Source of the DNA: Saprospiraceae bacterium
Lineage (GTDB): Bacteria > Bacteroidota > Bacteroidia > Chitinophagales > Saprospiraceae
NCBI GenBank assembly: GCA_958295895.1
Contig: CATQHI010000013.1
Coordinates: 62,001-126,000 of the forward strand
Length of the DNA stretch: 64,000 nucleotides
Direction: 5' to 3'
Positions 17,457-27,006 of the stretch are shown piece after piece. The position numbers were made by a program, and so were the translations under genes. Each line of letters starts with the position of its first letter. Position 1 is the first letter of the stretch. The notes under the pieces were generated by a model, which saw nothing but the letters and a program-made list of their open reading frames with translations, was not told where the DNA came from and searched no databases.

Positions 17457-18053
17457 ATGCCACGCGAAACCGCCTTTGACGAGACTACCATCCTGGAACG
17501 GGCCCGCGACCTGTTCTGGGAGAAGGGCTATACCGCTACCTCGATCCAGGACCTGGAGCAGGCGCTGGGTATCCGGCGCAGTAGCATCTACAATACCTTC
17601 GGCGGCAAGCGGCAGCTTTACGACCGTACGCTAGTACAGTACCAGGAAGAGAACCTGGGCCGGTTGCGCGAGATGCTACAGGCCACCCCCGATCTACGGC
17701 AGGCATTAGTGCAGCTCTTTACCCAGGCGGCTACCGTGGTGCACCCCGAGTGTCTTACCTCCGCCCGCGGCTGCTACATCGTCAACGCCACCACCGAGAT
17801 GGCCAATTCGTGTGCCGCCGCCCTGACCTTCGTGAGTCGCAACCGCGAGCAGTTTACCGGCATTTTGCAAGATGCCCTGGCGGGGGCGCAGGTGCAGGGT
17901 CAGTTGCACGAGCAGGCCGACCCGGCGGAGCTAGCCGATTTTCTCTTCCTCTGCTATAACGGCCTCCAGGTCATCATCCAGACCAAGATCGAACGGACGG
18001 CCCTGCAACGCTCCGTCGAACGTTGCATTGCCAGTCTGCCGTGGATAGCGTAG
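17457..18053 (+). CDS. TetR/AcrR family transcriptional regulator
   Basis: 198 residues. The N-terminal helix-turn-helix is clear: ARDLFWEKGYTATSIQDLEQ, then ALGIRRSSIYNTFGGKRQLY. The C-terminal ligand domain is of the TetR_C type with several cysteines. Ligand and targets cannot be read from sequence. It follows hemF after 33 bases and overlaps the next gene, so it may be read from the same transcript and could be autoregulatory. Confidence 0.88.
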   Translation: MPRETAFDETTILERARDLFWEKGYTATSIQDLEQALGIRRSSIYNTFGGKRQLYDRTLVQYQEENLGRLREMLQATPDLRQALVQLFTQAATVVHPECLTSARGCYIVNATTEMANSCAAALTFVSRNREQFTGILQDALAGAQVQGQLHEQADPAELADFLFLCYNGLQVIIQTKIERTALQRSVERCIASLPWIA

Positions 18054-18964
18054 ATCCCGTACCCTTTCAGAATCGCCTGCGCAAGATGGCGCGCCACCAC
18101 GGCAAGTGGGCCCGGCGGCAGGGATTGGAGGCATACCGCATTTACGATACCGACCTCGACGAATTCCCGGTAACGGTGGACCGCTACGGGGACCGGCTCT
18201 ACGTGGCAGTGTACGCCAAAGGGGATACGACGGAGGCCGATACGGAGCTCTACCGAAACTGGATTGCAGGGGCCCTGGATGTGGTACCCGACCGGATTCA
18301 CTTCAAGCTGCGGCAGCGGCAGTCCGGCACCCAGCAGTACGAGCGCCTAGCCGAGCAGGAGCAGGAATTCGCGGTGCGGGAGTACGGTAGGCAGTTCCTG
18401 GTCAACCTGACGGACTACCTCGATACGGGGCTCTTCCTGGACCACCGGCTGACGCGTAAACTGGTGGGTGAGCGGGCGGCCGGTAAGTTGGTGCTGAATC
18501 TATTTGCCTACACCTGCTCCTTCGGGGTGTACGCCGCCACCGCCGGGGCCACCCGCGTCGATAACCTCGACCTAAGCAATACCTACCTCGACTGGGGGCA
18601 GCGCAACTTTCGCCTCAACACTATTAACCCCAAGCAGCACGGCTTTATCAAGGCCGATGCGCTACAGTGGCTAGCCGGCCCCGTGCGCGACCACTACGAC
18701 CTGATCGTACTCGACCCGCCTACCTTCTCCAATAGCAAGATGATGACTGACGTGCTGGACACCCAGCGCGATCACGTGACGCTGATCAATGACTGTCTGC
18801 AGCGGCTTACACCGGACGGCACGCTGTACTTCAGTACGAACTACCGGCGGTTTAAACTGGAGGCGGGAGCGCTGGCGGGAACGGCGCGGGAGATTACGGG
18901 GCAGACTCTGCCGCCTGACTTTCGACGGCGGGGGCTGCATCGCTGCTGGGTGGTTAGTAATTAG
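18041..18964 (+). CDS. Class I SAM-dependent methyltransferase, RlmK-like
   Basis: GTG 18041 overlaps the tetR end by 13 bases; a TTG at 18023 is possible. The chain of about 307 residues matches the C-terminal half of RlmKL and related RlmI-type 23S rRNA methyltransferases: FQNRLRKMARH, YRIYDTDLDEFPVTVDRY, then the SAM fold NLFAYTCSFGVYAA, catalytic motif LDPPTFSN and YFSTNYRRFKL. RlmK makes m7G2069 in E. coli; the precise target here is inferred. The stop overlaps the end of the convergent PorW/SprE-like gene. Confidence 0.8.
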   Translation: MDSVDPVPFQNRLRKMARHHGKWARRQGLEAYRIYDTDLDEFPVTVDRYGDRLYVAVYAKGDTTEADTELYRNWIAGALDVVPDRIHFKLRQRQSGTQQYERLAEQEQEFAVREYGRQFLVNLTDYLDTGLFLDHRLTRKLVGERAAGKLVLNLFAYTCSFGVYAATAGATRVDNLDLSNTYLDWGQRNFRLNTINPKQHGFIKADALQWLAGPVRDHYDLIVLDPPTFSNSKMMTDVLDTQRDHVTLINDCLQRLTPDGTLYFSTNYRRFKLEAGALAGTAREITGQTLPPDFRRRGLHRCWVVSN

Positions 18965-21900
18965 CGCGGAAGAACTCGTCGTAGCCGGCGAAGGAGCGGG
19001 CCTTGAGGATCTCGCGGTAGTTGGTCTGGGAGACGGGATAGACTGTGAAGCGCAGGCCACTATCCTGGAGAAACTCGTCCTGATGTTTCTGGCTGTTAAG
19101 GTAGTAGGCCTGGGCATCCTGACCGGCCTTGAAGCGGCGGAGCACTAGCACGGGGGTCTCGTTGTCCTGGCCGATGAAGATGGGCGTGGAGCGGAGGCGG
19201 TCGAGCTTGTGGTACTTTTCGTTGTAGGCTTCGAGGCCGCCCTTGAGCTCGTTGAGTGGGGCCTCGCGGTCATCGAAGACAACCAGTACGTAGTGGATCT
19301 CATCCATGCTCGCCTGGAACTGCCCTCCCGCCCCGCTACTGCTGGCACGGCCGGGCAGGCGGGCACCGTCATCACCGAGGAGGCGAAGAATCTCGCGGGC
19401 GCGGATCTGCTCGGGGCTGTTGTCGTACTGGGCCACGAGCTGCTGGAGGGAGCTGATGTAGGCGGCGCGACCCTCGAGCTTGCCGGTCACCATGGCCTGT
19501 AGAAGCGCGTAACGGGGGCGTAGGGGATCGCCCTCGGGCAGCTCGGGGAGGGCTCCGTTGACAAGTTGGTTAGCCTGGGCGTAGCTGCCCTGCTCGAAGG
19601 TGCGGTAGGCCAGCTCGTAGCGGCGGGTGCGCTCGCCGGCCTCGCCCACGAGCTGCTGGGCGTAGTTGGGGTCATTGGCCAATTTGGCGAACTTGCTGTC
19701 GGGGTACTTATCGGCCAGGCGGGTGGCGAAGCGCTGGGCGTCGCCCGTGTTGTTTTCGGCCTGGTGGAGTAGGTAGAGGTAGTACCAGCTTTCGGCCTCG
19801 TACTCGGAGCCGGGGAACTGCTCGTCGAGCGTCTCAAAGGCCTCGATGGCGCGGACATTATTTTCTACGCGGTCGCGGTACTCGCGGCCCAGGGTGAAGT
19901 AGGCATCGGCCAGTTGGCCGCGCATGACGTCCTGGGTTTGCGGATCGGTGGGGATATCGGCCAGGATGGCGTTGACCTCGTCCTCGGTCACCAGGGCAAG
20001 CTCGGCGTTGGAGGGGGCACCGGGGGCGAGGTTGTCGTCGGCGTCGGTGAAGAGGTTGGCGTCGGTGCGGTTGCTGCGGCGCCAGTTGTCCTCCAGGGAG
20101 CGGTCGCCCCAGACGCGGCTGAAGTCGCGGCTGCCCCGGCGGATGGCCTGGTTGTCGTAGCCCCAGAAGCTGCTACCGTTGAGGTTGGAGGCGGTGGCGG
20201 CGGGGTTATTGACGTTGATACTGCCCTGGGTGGCGGGGGTGCTGAAGTTGGCGGCGGAATTGGTGGCCCGCCGCAGTTCGAAGACCTCTTCGGCCCAGCG
20301 GCGGCGGTCGGCCTCGGGCAGGGTGCCGATGCGTAGGAGACTGTCCTTGAGGGTGATGTCTTCCAGGCTGCTAGCTACGCCGGTGAGGCGGTCGCGGCGG
20401 TCGTTGGTGTTGAGGTAGCGGCCGTCGGTATCGGCCATAACCTGGAGGGTGCTGTCGTAGTAGCGCTTAGCGGGTAGGTAGTCTTCCTCGCCATAGGCCA
20501 GGTCACCCAGGAGCTGGTAGGACTCGATGCGGGTGGCATCACCGCCGTAGGGGCTGGCGAGGGCGCGGCGGAGGTAGTCGGCCCCGGCCCTATCGTCGCC
20601 GCTACGCATGGCGATACCGGCCATGGCGTAGAGCAGCTGGCTTTCGTACTCGAGGTTTTTTTCCTCCTTGGTCATGCGCTCGAGGACACGGATGGCATCG
20701 TCGGCGCTGCCGCTACCGGCCAGGTAGGCGTTCTGGGCGATGTTGATGCGGGCGCCGAGCTCGAAGTCGTAGGCGGGTCTGGCGGCTACCACCTGCTCGA
20801 AGGCATTGAGGGCGGGACCGGGCTGATTGAGCTCCTGGTACAACTGACCGGCGATGTAGTAGTAGCGGGCACGTTCGTTGCGCTCCTCGGCGACCTCGGC
20901 GGCGGCCTCCAGGTAGGGGATAGCCTCCTCGGGGCGCTGCTGCTGGAGGTAGTAGTAGGCCTGTACGGCGATGGCCAGCCGGCGCACCCGGGCGAAGGTG
21001 CCGCGGTCGTTGCGCAGGTCGTTCAGGATGATCTGGGCGCGGTCGAAGTTATCGCGCTTGATGAGCGTCCAGGCCAGCCAGAGGCGGATCTCCTGGTGGG
21101 CGGGGCGGTGCTTGAGGATATAGCTGCCGGACTTCTTCCCGTACTCCCCGCCATCGGCATCCTCTGCGTTGCGACCGCCGAAGATGGAGATCATGCCTAC
21201 GGGGCCCTCCTCGGCTTCGGCGAAGAGGTCCTCCTCGGCGGATTCGGGCTCATTTTCGAGGCCTTCGAGCTGGGTGGAATCGGCGGGGGTAACCTTGGTG
21301 GGGGTGCGGATGCCGCGTTTGCGGTTGCGAATTTTTTCCTTGCGCTCGCGTTCGCGCTCGCGCTGGGCTTCCCTGCGTTCCTTATCGCGCTGCTTGATGG
21401 TACGCTGGCGTTCGCGCTGGGCGTCGCGGCGAGCCTTTAGGCGATCGCGCTGGCTCTGGGCCTCATTGCTTTCTACCTCGCGGCGGCTTTCGAACTCCTC
21501 CTCGGTCTCGTCCTCCTTCTGTCCCTTCTTGAGTTTTTTCCGTTCGGGGCGGGGGCGGAACTCGGTAGCGGCGAAGTTGAGGGTACGCTCGGCGCTCTCG
21601 TAGTCCTGCTTGATGAGTTGGGCCTGTCCGACGAGCAGGTAGCTATCGTCGGTCCAGTTGCTGTAGGGGTGCTTTTTGACCACGATGGCCACCTTTTCGA
21701 TGGCGCGGTCGAGCTCCTCGGCTACCCCGGCGGTGTTGTCGACGGCCAGGAAGGGGAACATCTCCAGGCGCTGGTTGTAGTTGTCGACGTGCTGCTCGTC
21801 GAACACGAGCAGGGTCTCGTCAATGATCTCGCGGGCGTTGAAGTAGCCGTTGAAGTGGGCGTTGGTATTGTGCCAGAGCTTGGCGATCACACCCTGCTCC

Positions 21901-21983
21901 TCCCGGCTCTTGGTGGACGAACAGCCGACGAGGAGCAGTTGGAGGGCCAATAGAAGGAATACCGAACGCGTTAGCTTTTTCAA
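18954..21983 (-). CDS. porW: Type IX secretion lipoprotein PorW/SprE, TPR protein
   Basis: 1009 residues. Lipobox LLLVGC (Cys21). The N-terminal signature HNTNAHFNGYFNARE is characteristic of the PorW/SprE lipoproteins needed for type IX secretion and gliding in Bacteroidota. Tetratricopeptide repeats occupy most of the chain (for example ALNAFEQVVAARPAYDFELG). A strongly charged Arg/Glu/Lys segment at about 170-240 interrupts them, and an Asn-rich linker lies near 560-680. It is periplasmic, anchored in the outer membrane. No other type IX genes are in the window, which is usual for porW. Family recognition rests on the N-terminal motif and architecture. Confidence 0.8.
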   Translation of the reverse strand: MKKLTRSVFLLLALQLLLVGCSSTKSREEQGVIAKLWHNTNAHFNGYFNAREIIDETLLVFDEQHVDNYNQRLEMFPFLAVDNTAGVAEELDRAIEKVAIVVKKHPYSNWTDDSYLLVGQAQLIKQDYESAERTLNFAATEFRPRPERKKLKKGQKEDETEEEFESRREVESNEAQSQRDRLKARRDAQRERQRTIKQRDKERREAQRERERERKEKIRNRKRGIRTPTKVTPADSTQLEGLENEPESAEEDLFAEAEEGPVGMISIFGGRNAEDADGGEYGKKSGSYILKHRPAHQEIRLWLAWTLIKRDNFDRAQIILNDLRNDRGTFARVRRLAIAVQAYYYLQQQRPEEAIPYLEAAAEVAEERNERARYYYIAGQLYQELNQPGPALNAFEQVVAARPAYDFELGARINIAQNAYLAGSGSADDAIRVLERMTKEEKNLEYESQLLYAMAGIAMRSGDDRAGADYLRRALASPYGGDATRIESYQLLGDLAYGEEDYLPAKRYYDSTLQVMADTDGRYLNTNDRRDRLTGVASSLEDITLKDSLLRIGTLPEADRRRWAEEVFELRRATNSAANFSTPATQGSINVNNPAATASNLNGSSFWGYDNQAIRRGSRDFSRVWGDRSLEDNWRRSNRTDANLFTDADDNLAPGAPSNAELALVTEDEVNAILADIPTDPQTQDVMRGQLADAYFTLGREYRDRVENNVRAIEAFETLDEQFPGSEYEAESWYYLYLLHQAENNTGDAQRFATRLADKYPDSKFAKLANDPNYAQQLVGEAGERTRRYELAYRTFEQGSYAQANQLVNGALPELPEGDPLRPRYALLQAMVTGKLEGRAAYISSLQQLVAQYDNSPEQIRAREILRLLGDDGARLPGRASSSGAGGQFQASMDEIHYVLVVFDDREAPLNELKGGLEAYNEKYHKLDRLRSTPIFIGQDNETPVLVLRRFKAGQDAQAYYLNSQKHQDEFLQDSGLRFTVYPVSQTNYREILKARSFAGYDEFFRANY

Positions 21984-22021
21984 ATCTTGGTAGTCTTAAG
22001 TGTCTGCCTTCCCCCCAACCG

Positions 22022-22029
22022 TATCTTTG
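22022..22029 (+). promoter_or_regulatory. Possible -7 element (TATCTTTG)
   Basis: It matches TAnnTTTG in the 112-base gap between the divergent porW-like and M23 peptidase genes, about 65 bases upstream of the peptidase start. No convincing -33 TTTG was found. Confidence 0.4.
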
Positions 22030-22095
22030 CCCCCTGAGGGCAAACGTAGACAAAGGGCCAAAAAGTACCCGGCGGCGGGGCTTTAACATGACTTG

Positions 22096-22935
22096 ATGAT
22101 GGACGACACTGCCAAGGAAAACCGCTGGAACCGCCTGAAGCAAAGAAGCCGCGCGGAGTATCAGCCGTTCGTGAATGCGTACGCCCTGGTCTCCGTTGTG
22201 TTTCTGGTGGTGGTTTTGCTCCTGTTAGTGACCCCGCTACGCCGCTACCTGCCCGGTTACAGCAACGTAGTCGAACAGCAAGAACTGACCGAACTAGAAC
22301 AAAGCCTAACGGAGCTGAGCGGACTGGTCGAAAGCCAGCAGCTCTACATCGAGAACCTGAAACGGACCGTGCTGGGGAAGGCCATCACCGCCGACAGCCT
22401 GGAGGAGCCGGCCGAGGTCGTCCCCAGCCAAACCGTCACCGCCCTACCCCCCTCGGAGGCCGAGATCAAGCTACGGCGCGAGATGGAGGAGCGGCGGCAG
22501 GGACAAAGCGGCGCGGGGCCCACGACGGCCCTCCCCACGGCGGGTGGTGAGGTGGTCTCGCTGGCGCAGGTGTACCTCGTAGCCCCGGTCAACGGGGAGA
22601 TCAGCGCCCCCTTCGACCTAACCGCGGAGCACGCGGGGGTGGACATCCTGGCCCCCCAGCACACGGCCATCAAGTCGGTGCGGGCCGGCGTGGTCTTTAT
22701 GGCGGAGTTCACCAGCGCCAACGGCAACGTGATTGGCATCCAGCACGACCACAACCTGATCAGCTTCTATAAGCACAACGAGCAGCTACTCAAGGAGGTG
22801 GGTGACCGGGTGCTACAGGGGGAGGCCATTGCTATCATCGGGAATACCGGTACCCAGAGTACGGGGCCGCACTTGCACTTCGAGCTGTGGTACGATGGGC
22901 GGGCGGTGGACCCGCGGCAGTACATTAGTTTCTAG
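22096..22935 (+). CDS. M23 family metallopeptidase, membrane-anchored
   Basis: 279 residues from ATG 22096 (adjacent ATG at 22099; a TTG at 22093 is unlikely). One transmembrane helix near residues 28-46 is followed by a coiled-coil stretch (VEQQELTELEQSLTELSGLV) and a C-terminal LytM/M23 domain. The zinc ligands are complete: HAGVD and HLHFE (GPHLHFELWYDG). It probably cuts, or activates cutting of, peptidoglycan cross-bridges in the periplasm. Its stop is directly followed by the ATG of the acyltransferase gene. Confidence 0.88.
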   Translation: MMDDTAKENRWNRLKQRSRAEYQPFVNAYALVSVVFLVVVLLLLVTPLRRYLPGYSNVVEQQELTELEQSLTELSGLVESQQLYIENLKRTVLGKAITADSLEEPAEVVPSQTVTALPPSEAEIKLRREMEERRQGQSGAGPTTALPTAGGEVVSLAQVYLVAPVNGEISAPFDLTAEHAGVDILAPQHTAIKSVRAGVVFMAEFTSANGNVIGIQHDHNLISFYKHNEQLLKEVGDRVLQGEAIAIIGNTGTQSTGPHLHFELWYDGRAVDPRQYISF

Positions 22936-24387
22936 ATGCTATTTAACTCACTAGATTTTTGCATCTTCCTGCCGCTGGTGTTCCTGCTACACTGGTACCT
23001 GACGCGACACAGCCTGCGGGGCCAGAACGCGCTGATCGTAGGGGCCAGTTACGTGTTTTACGGCTGGTGGGACTGGCGCTTCCTGGGGCTCATTCTAGCC
23101 AGCACCGTGGTCGACTACTGGGTAGCGCAGCGGATCACGGCCAGCACCGGGACCCGCCGGCGGCAAAAAGTATACCTCGCGCTCAGCATCGTGGTGAATC
23201 TAGGCGTACTGGGCTACTTTAAGTACGCCGATTTCTTCGTGGCCTCCTTTGCCGATGCCTTTACGCTGCTGGGTCGTCCCTTCGCCTACGCGACGCTGGG
23301 GATCGTGCTACCGGTGGGCATCAGTTTTTACACCTTTCAGACCCTAAGCTACTCCATCGACGTATACCGCGGTAAGCTGACTGCAAGCCGCGACTTTGTG
23401 GCCTTTGCCGCCTACGTCAGTTTTTTTCCGCAACTGGTGGCCGGCCCCATCGAGCGGGCTACGCGCCTGCTGCCGCAGTTCGGTCGGCTACGGGTCTTCT
23501 CCTACGAGCAGGCCGTGTACGGGGGAAAACAGATACTGTGGGGGCTATTTAAAAAAATGGTCGTGGCGGACAACTGCGCCGTGGTGGTCAACGACATATT
23601 TGCCGACCCGGGGGCCTATCCCGGCAGCACCCTCCTGCTGGCGGCGGTACTGTTCGCATTTCAGATCTACGGCGACTTTTCGGGCTATTCGGACATTGCC
23701 ATTGGTACGGCGCGGCTCTTCGGAGTGGAACTGATGCGCAATTTTGCCTACCCCTACTTTGCGCGCGACGTAGCGGAATTTTGGCGGCGGTGGCACATCT
23801 CGCTATCGACCTGGTTTCGGGACTACCTCTACATTCCTCTGGGGGGTAGCCGGGGAACGCGGGTGCAAGCGGTCAGGAATACCGCCATTATCTTCCTGGT
23901 GAGCGGGCTGTGGCACGGGGCGAACTGGACCTTTGTGGTATGGGGAGCCCTGCACGCCCTGTACTTTCTACCTCTGCTGCTGACGGGACGCAACCGGCGC
24001 TATACGGAGATCGTAGCCGCCGGCGGAGGCCTACCCACCTGGCGGGAGCTGTGGGGCATGGTTGCTACTTTTTCCCTGGTGACGGTGGCCTGGGTATTTT
24101 TCCGGGCGGATAGCGTAGGGGAAGCCTGGCAGTACCTGCAGCGAATGTTTTCGACCTCCCTCTTTTCCGAACCGGTATTCTCCGGGCGGCTCGACGCCCT
24201 GGTGACGGTAGGCTTCGTGCTGCTGATGGTGGCGGTGGAATACTGGGGGCGGCGGCTGGAGGTGCCCCTGGCAAGGGTAGAGGAGCTATTGCCGCAGTGG
24301 AGTCAGGTGGTGTTCTACTACGGTTTTGCCATTTTCGTATTGCTCGGGGCGGGGCGGGAGCAGGCCTTTATCTACTTTCAATTTTAA
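22936..24387 (+). CDS. MBOAT family O-acyltransferase (AlgI-like)
   Basis: 483 residues with about ten membrane segments. The family markers are RFLGLILASTVVDYWVAQRI near the start, FFPQLVAGPIERA, the FWRRWHISLSTWFRDYLYIP motif and the catalytic His327 in SGLWHGANW. Enzymes of the AlgI/PatA/DltB class move acyl groups across the membrane to extracellular polysaccharides. It begins on the base after the M23 stop and is followed nine bases later by a probable partner. Confidence 0.9.
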   Translation: MLFNSLDFCIFLPLVFLLHWYLTRHSLRGQNALIVGASYVFYGWWDWRFLGLILASTVVDYWVAQRITASTGTRRRQKVYLALSIVVNLGVLGYFKYADFFVASFADAFTLLGRPFAYATLGIVLPVGISFYTFQTLSYSIDVYRGKLTASRDFVAFAAYVSFFPQLVAGPIERATRLLPQFGRLRVFSYEQAVYGGKQILWGLFKKMVVADNCAVVVNDIFADPGAYPGSTLLLAAVLFAFQIYGDFSGYSDIAIGTARLFGVELMRNFAYPYFARDVAEFWRRWHISLSTWFRDYLYIPLGGSRGTRVQAVRNTAIIFLVSGLWHGANWTFVVWGALHALYFLPLLLTGRNRRYTEIVAAGGGLPTWRELWGMVATFSLVTVAWVFFRADSVGEAWQYLQRMFSTSLFSEPVFSGRLDALVTVGFVLLMVAVEYWGRRLEVPLARVEELLPQWSQVVFYYGFAIFVLLGAGREQAFIYFQF

Positions 24388-24396
24388 GTCGGCGAC

Positions 24397-25338
24397 ATGA
24401 GTTCACTTTCGCGCTTCCTACTGCTCTGGGCGGGACTAGCGGTCGTCACGGCGGCGGCGCTGTACGCAGTGTTTCTGCAGGCCGATGGGTACGCCGATCC
24501 CTACTACCTGCGGTTCACCACGCCCCCCCAGCGGTCGTTGATCCTGGGTACCTCGCGGGCGGCGCAGGGGATACAGCCGGCGGTACTTGGCGAGGTGCTC
24601 GGGCGGAACGATCTGTACAACTTCGCCTTCACCATTGGCACCTCTCCTTACGGACCAGCCTATAACGAGCTCATTCGGCGCAAGCTAGCGGACGGGGCAG
24701 ACAGCAATGCCGTGTTCGTCCTGGCCGTCGATCCGTGGAGTCTGTCGGTTTCCTGCCCTACCGGACCGGATAGCCTGTGCCTGGAAGAAAGCGACCGCTT
24801 CACCGGTCAGCTCAGGACCGTGTCGCGTAAGCCCAACTTCGACTACCTACTAAATTATTACGGCTCACCCTACTACCGACTTCTGTTACCTACTTCCCGC
24901 GAGATCGAGCTACAGGATGACGGCTGGTTGCAGGTAAATGTACAGATCAGCCCGACAAAATTTGTGGCCAACCGCGAGGAAAAATTGATCCCTTACCGGC
25001 GATACGCTAAGCGGTGGCGGGTGTCTGACTATCGGTTGCGGTACCTCAAGCGGTTAATCGCGCAATTGCGGCAGCGGGGGCGGGTGTACCTGGTACGCCT
25101 GCCGGTCGATCCAGAGATGTTTGCCCTGGAAGAGGAGTACGCGCCCGGCTTTAGCGACTTGGCGCGGCGGTGGGCGGTGGAAACGGCTGCGCCGTTCTTA
25201 GACCTTACGGGAGACAACGCAACTTACCAAACGCTGGACGGACAGCACCTGGAGCAGGCCTCGGGGCGGGGGGTCAGTCGCGTCATCGGGGAGTGGATGC
25301 TCGAGGAGAGCGACCGGAGGCTCAAAGGTCCTAGCTGA
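24397..25338 (+). CDS. Membrane-anchored SGNH-like partner of the MBOAT protein
   Basis: 313 residues: one N-terminal membrane helix (LLLWAGLAVVTAAALYAVFL) and an extracytoplasmic domain with ILGTSRAAQGIQP, resembling the Ser block of AlgJ/AlgX/DltD-type SGNH proteins, and DGQHLEQASG near the end, which could supply Asp and His. Directly downstream of an MBOAT gene, it is probably the protein that completes O-acyl transfer to a surface polymer. The family assignment is inferred from these short motifs and context. Confidence 0.6.
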   Translation: MSSLSRFLLLWAGLAVVTAAALYAVFLQADGYADPYYLRFTTPPQRSLILGTSRAAQGIQPAVLGEVLGRNDLYNFAFTIGTSPYGPAYNELIRRKLADGADSNAVFVLAVDPWSLSVSCPTGPDSLCLEESDRFTGQLRTVSRKPNFDYLLNYYGSPYYRLLLPTSREIELQDDGWLQVNVQISPTKFVANREEKLIPYRRYAKRWRVSDYRLRYLKRLIAQLRQRGRVYLVRLPVDPEMFALEEEYAPGFSDLARRWAVETAAPFLDLTGDNATYQTLDGQHLEQASGRGVSRVIGEWMLEESDRRLKGPS

Positions 25339-25342
25339 AAGA

Positions 25343-26974
25343 TTAGTTGAGGAGGTTGTAGAGAAGCTGCACCGCCAGGATTTTACCGATCAGCACCACC
25401 GGCAGCATCCGCGTATAGCCGATGGCCGGGTACTTGTTACCAGCCTGCTCGATGGCAAACTCGAGCACGGCGGGCTGGGAGCCGACCATACCGCCCAGAA
25501 AACTGAAGGGAATACGCAGGATGCGGTAGCCGATCACGATGGTGGCTGCCGTAGTGATAAGCGCGATGACGCCCCCGGCCAGAAAGAGTTTGAGGCCGAG
25601 ATCGGTCTGCAGGGTTTGGTAAAAGGTCTGGCCGGAGCGGATACCGATACCCGCCAGGAGGAAGATGAGGCCGAGCTGGCGCAGCGTGAGGTTGGCCCCG
25701 TAGGGCAGCGTCCAGACGATGGGGCCGGTGCGGCGGAGCTGACCGAGCAGCAGGGCCACGATGAGGGGGCCACCGGCAAACCCCAGGCTGAAGGAATAGC
25801 CCCCGGGCAGGGCAAAGGTGACCATGCCGAGCAGCAGCCCCAGGGTGATGCCGAGCCCGAAGGAGAAGAGGTTTATCCGCGAGAGGGCCTCGTAGCTGTT
25901 GCCGAATACGCGGAAGACCTCCGGCAGATCGTCGCGGTGGGCTACCAGTAGGATGCGATCACCGAGCTCCAGGACAGTATCGCCGCTGGCCAGCAGGTCC
26001 ATATCGCCGCGCTGTACGCGGGTGATGAGCACGTTGAATTTTTCCTGGAGGTTGAGGGAGGCGATGGATTTACCGGCAATGTCGTCGTTGGAGACAAAAA
26101 TGCGGCGCACGTCGAAGACCGAGCGGTCATGGTTCAATTGCCCCTTGGCGGGAGGGCCCACGTAGGTGGCTGCCTCCCGGATGGCCTCCTCGGAGCCAAC
26201 GAGCACGATGAGGTCGCCGCGGGCCGGGCGGGTGTCCCAGGTAGTGAGGGTCGTACGGCCCTCGTGGGAGCTACGTCCGAAGGCAATACCCACCGGATGC
26301 TGCTGCCGCCAGGCACGAATTGTATGGTCCACCAGGTCGGGATGCTCCACGCGAAAGGTGCGGCTGATGAGCTCCTCGCCCATGGGGTAGTCCTTCTGCA
26401 GCTGGCGAAACTCCTGCCCGTAATCGATTTTGTACAGCCGCTGCAGCACGAAAAGACCGAGCATGACGCCCAGCACCCCGAGGGGGTAGGCCAGGGAGTA
26501 GCCTACGACAGCCTGTTGGCTCACCGCATCCTGCGTCCCCGCCCCCACACTTTTCTGGATGGCGTCTAGCAGGCCGGCCAGGGCGGGGGTATTGGTACTA
26601 GCACCGGCGTACAGTCCGCCCGTAGTAGCTGCGTCGAAATCGAGCCACACACCGATCCCGTAGGCCAGCGCCGCCGAGAGCAGGATGGTACCCAGAGCGA
26701 AATAAATATCGCGAAAGCCGTTGCGCCGAAAACTGGCGAAGAAGGCCGGGGCGGAGCTCAGTCCTACGGTGTAGACGAAGATCGCCAGTCCCAAAAACAC
26801 AATGAGCTGTGGCACCTCTAGCCGCGGATCGAGCGCTCCGAAGCCTAGCCCCACGAAGAGTACGGCGGCCACCCCGAGTTTGAAGCCCCGGATCTTGATC
26901 TCCCCGAGGCCGTAGCCGAGGGCCATGACGGCGAAGAGAAGGAGGAGGGGGGATTGAATAAGTGTATCAATCAT
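25343..26974 (-). CDS. AspT/YidE/YbjL-type transporter
   Basis: 543 residues with a duplicated membrane architecture: about five helices (1-180), two RCK_C/TrkA-C cytoplasmic domains (about 190-280 and 285-365, including IFVSNDDIAGKSIASLNL and GDRILLVAHRDDLP), then about six helices (375-543). Both halves carry the family turns (YAGASTNTPALAGLLDAI; GMVGSQPAVLEFA). The aspartate:alanine exchanger family includes amino-acid and dicarboxylate exchangers; the substrate is unknown here. It is convergent with the MBOAT partner gene. Confidence 0.87.
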   Translation of the reverse strand: MIDTLIQSPLLLLFAVMALGYGLGEIKIRGFKLGVAAVLFVGLGFGALDPRLEVPQLIVFLGLAIFVYTVGLSSAPAFFASFRRNGFRDIYFALGTILLSAALAYGIGVWLDFDAATTGGLYAGASTNTPALAGLLDAIQKSVGAGTQDAVSQQAVVGYSLAYPLGVLGVMLGLFVLQRLYKIDYGQEFRQLQKDYPMGEELISRTFRVEHPDLVDHTIRAWRQQHPVGIAFGRSSHEGRTTLTTWDTRPARGDLIVLVGSEEAIREAATYVGPPAKGQLNHDRSVFDVRRIFVSNDDIAGKSIASLNLQEKFNVLITRVQRGDMDLLASGDTVLELGDRILLVAHRDDLPEVFRVFGNSYEALSRINLFSFGLGITLGLLLGMVTFALPGGYSFSLGFAGGPLIVALLLGQLRRTGPIVWTLPYGANLTLRQLGLIFLLAGIGIRSGQTFYQTLQTDLGLKLFLAGGVIALITTAATIVIGYRILRIPFSFLGGMVGSQPAVLEFAIEQAGNKYPAIGYTRMLPVVLIGKILAVQLLYNLLN

Positions 26975-27006
26975 AGTGTAAGCCCGGTAGAAAAGGACCC
27001 TAGTAC

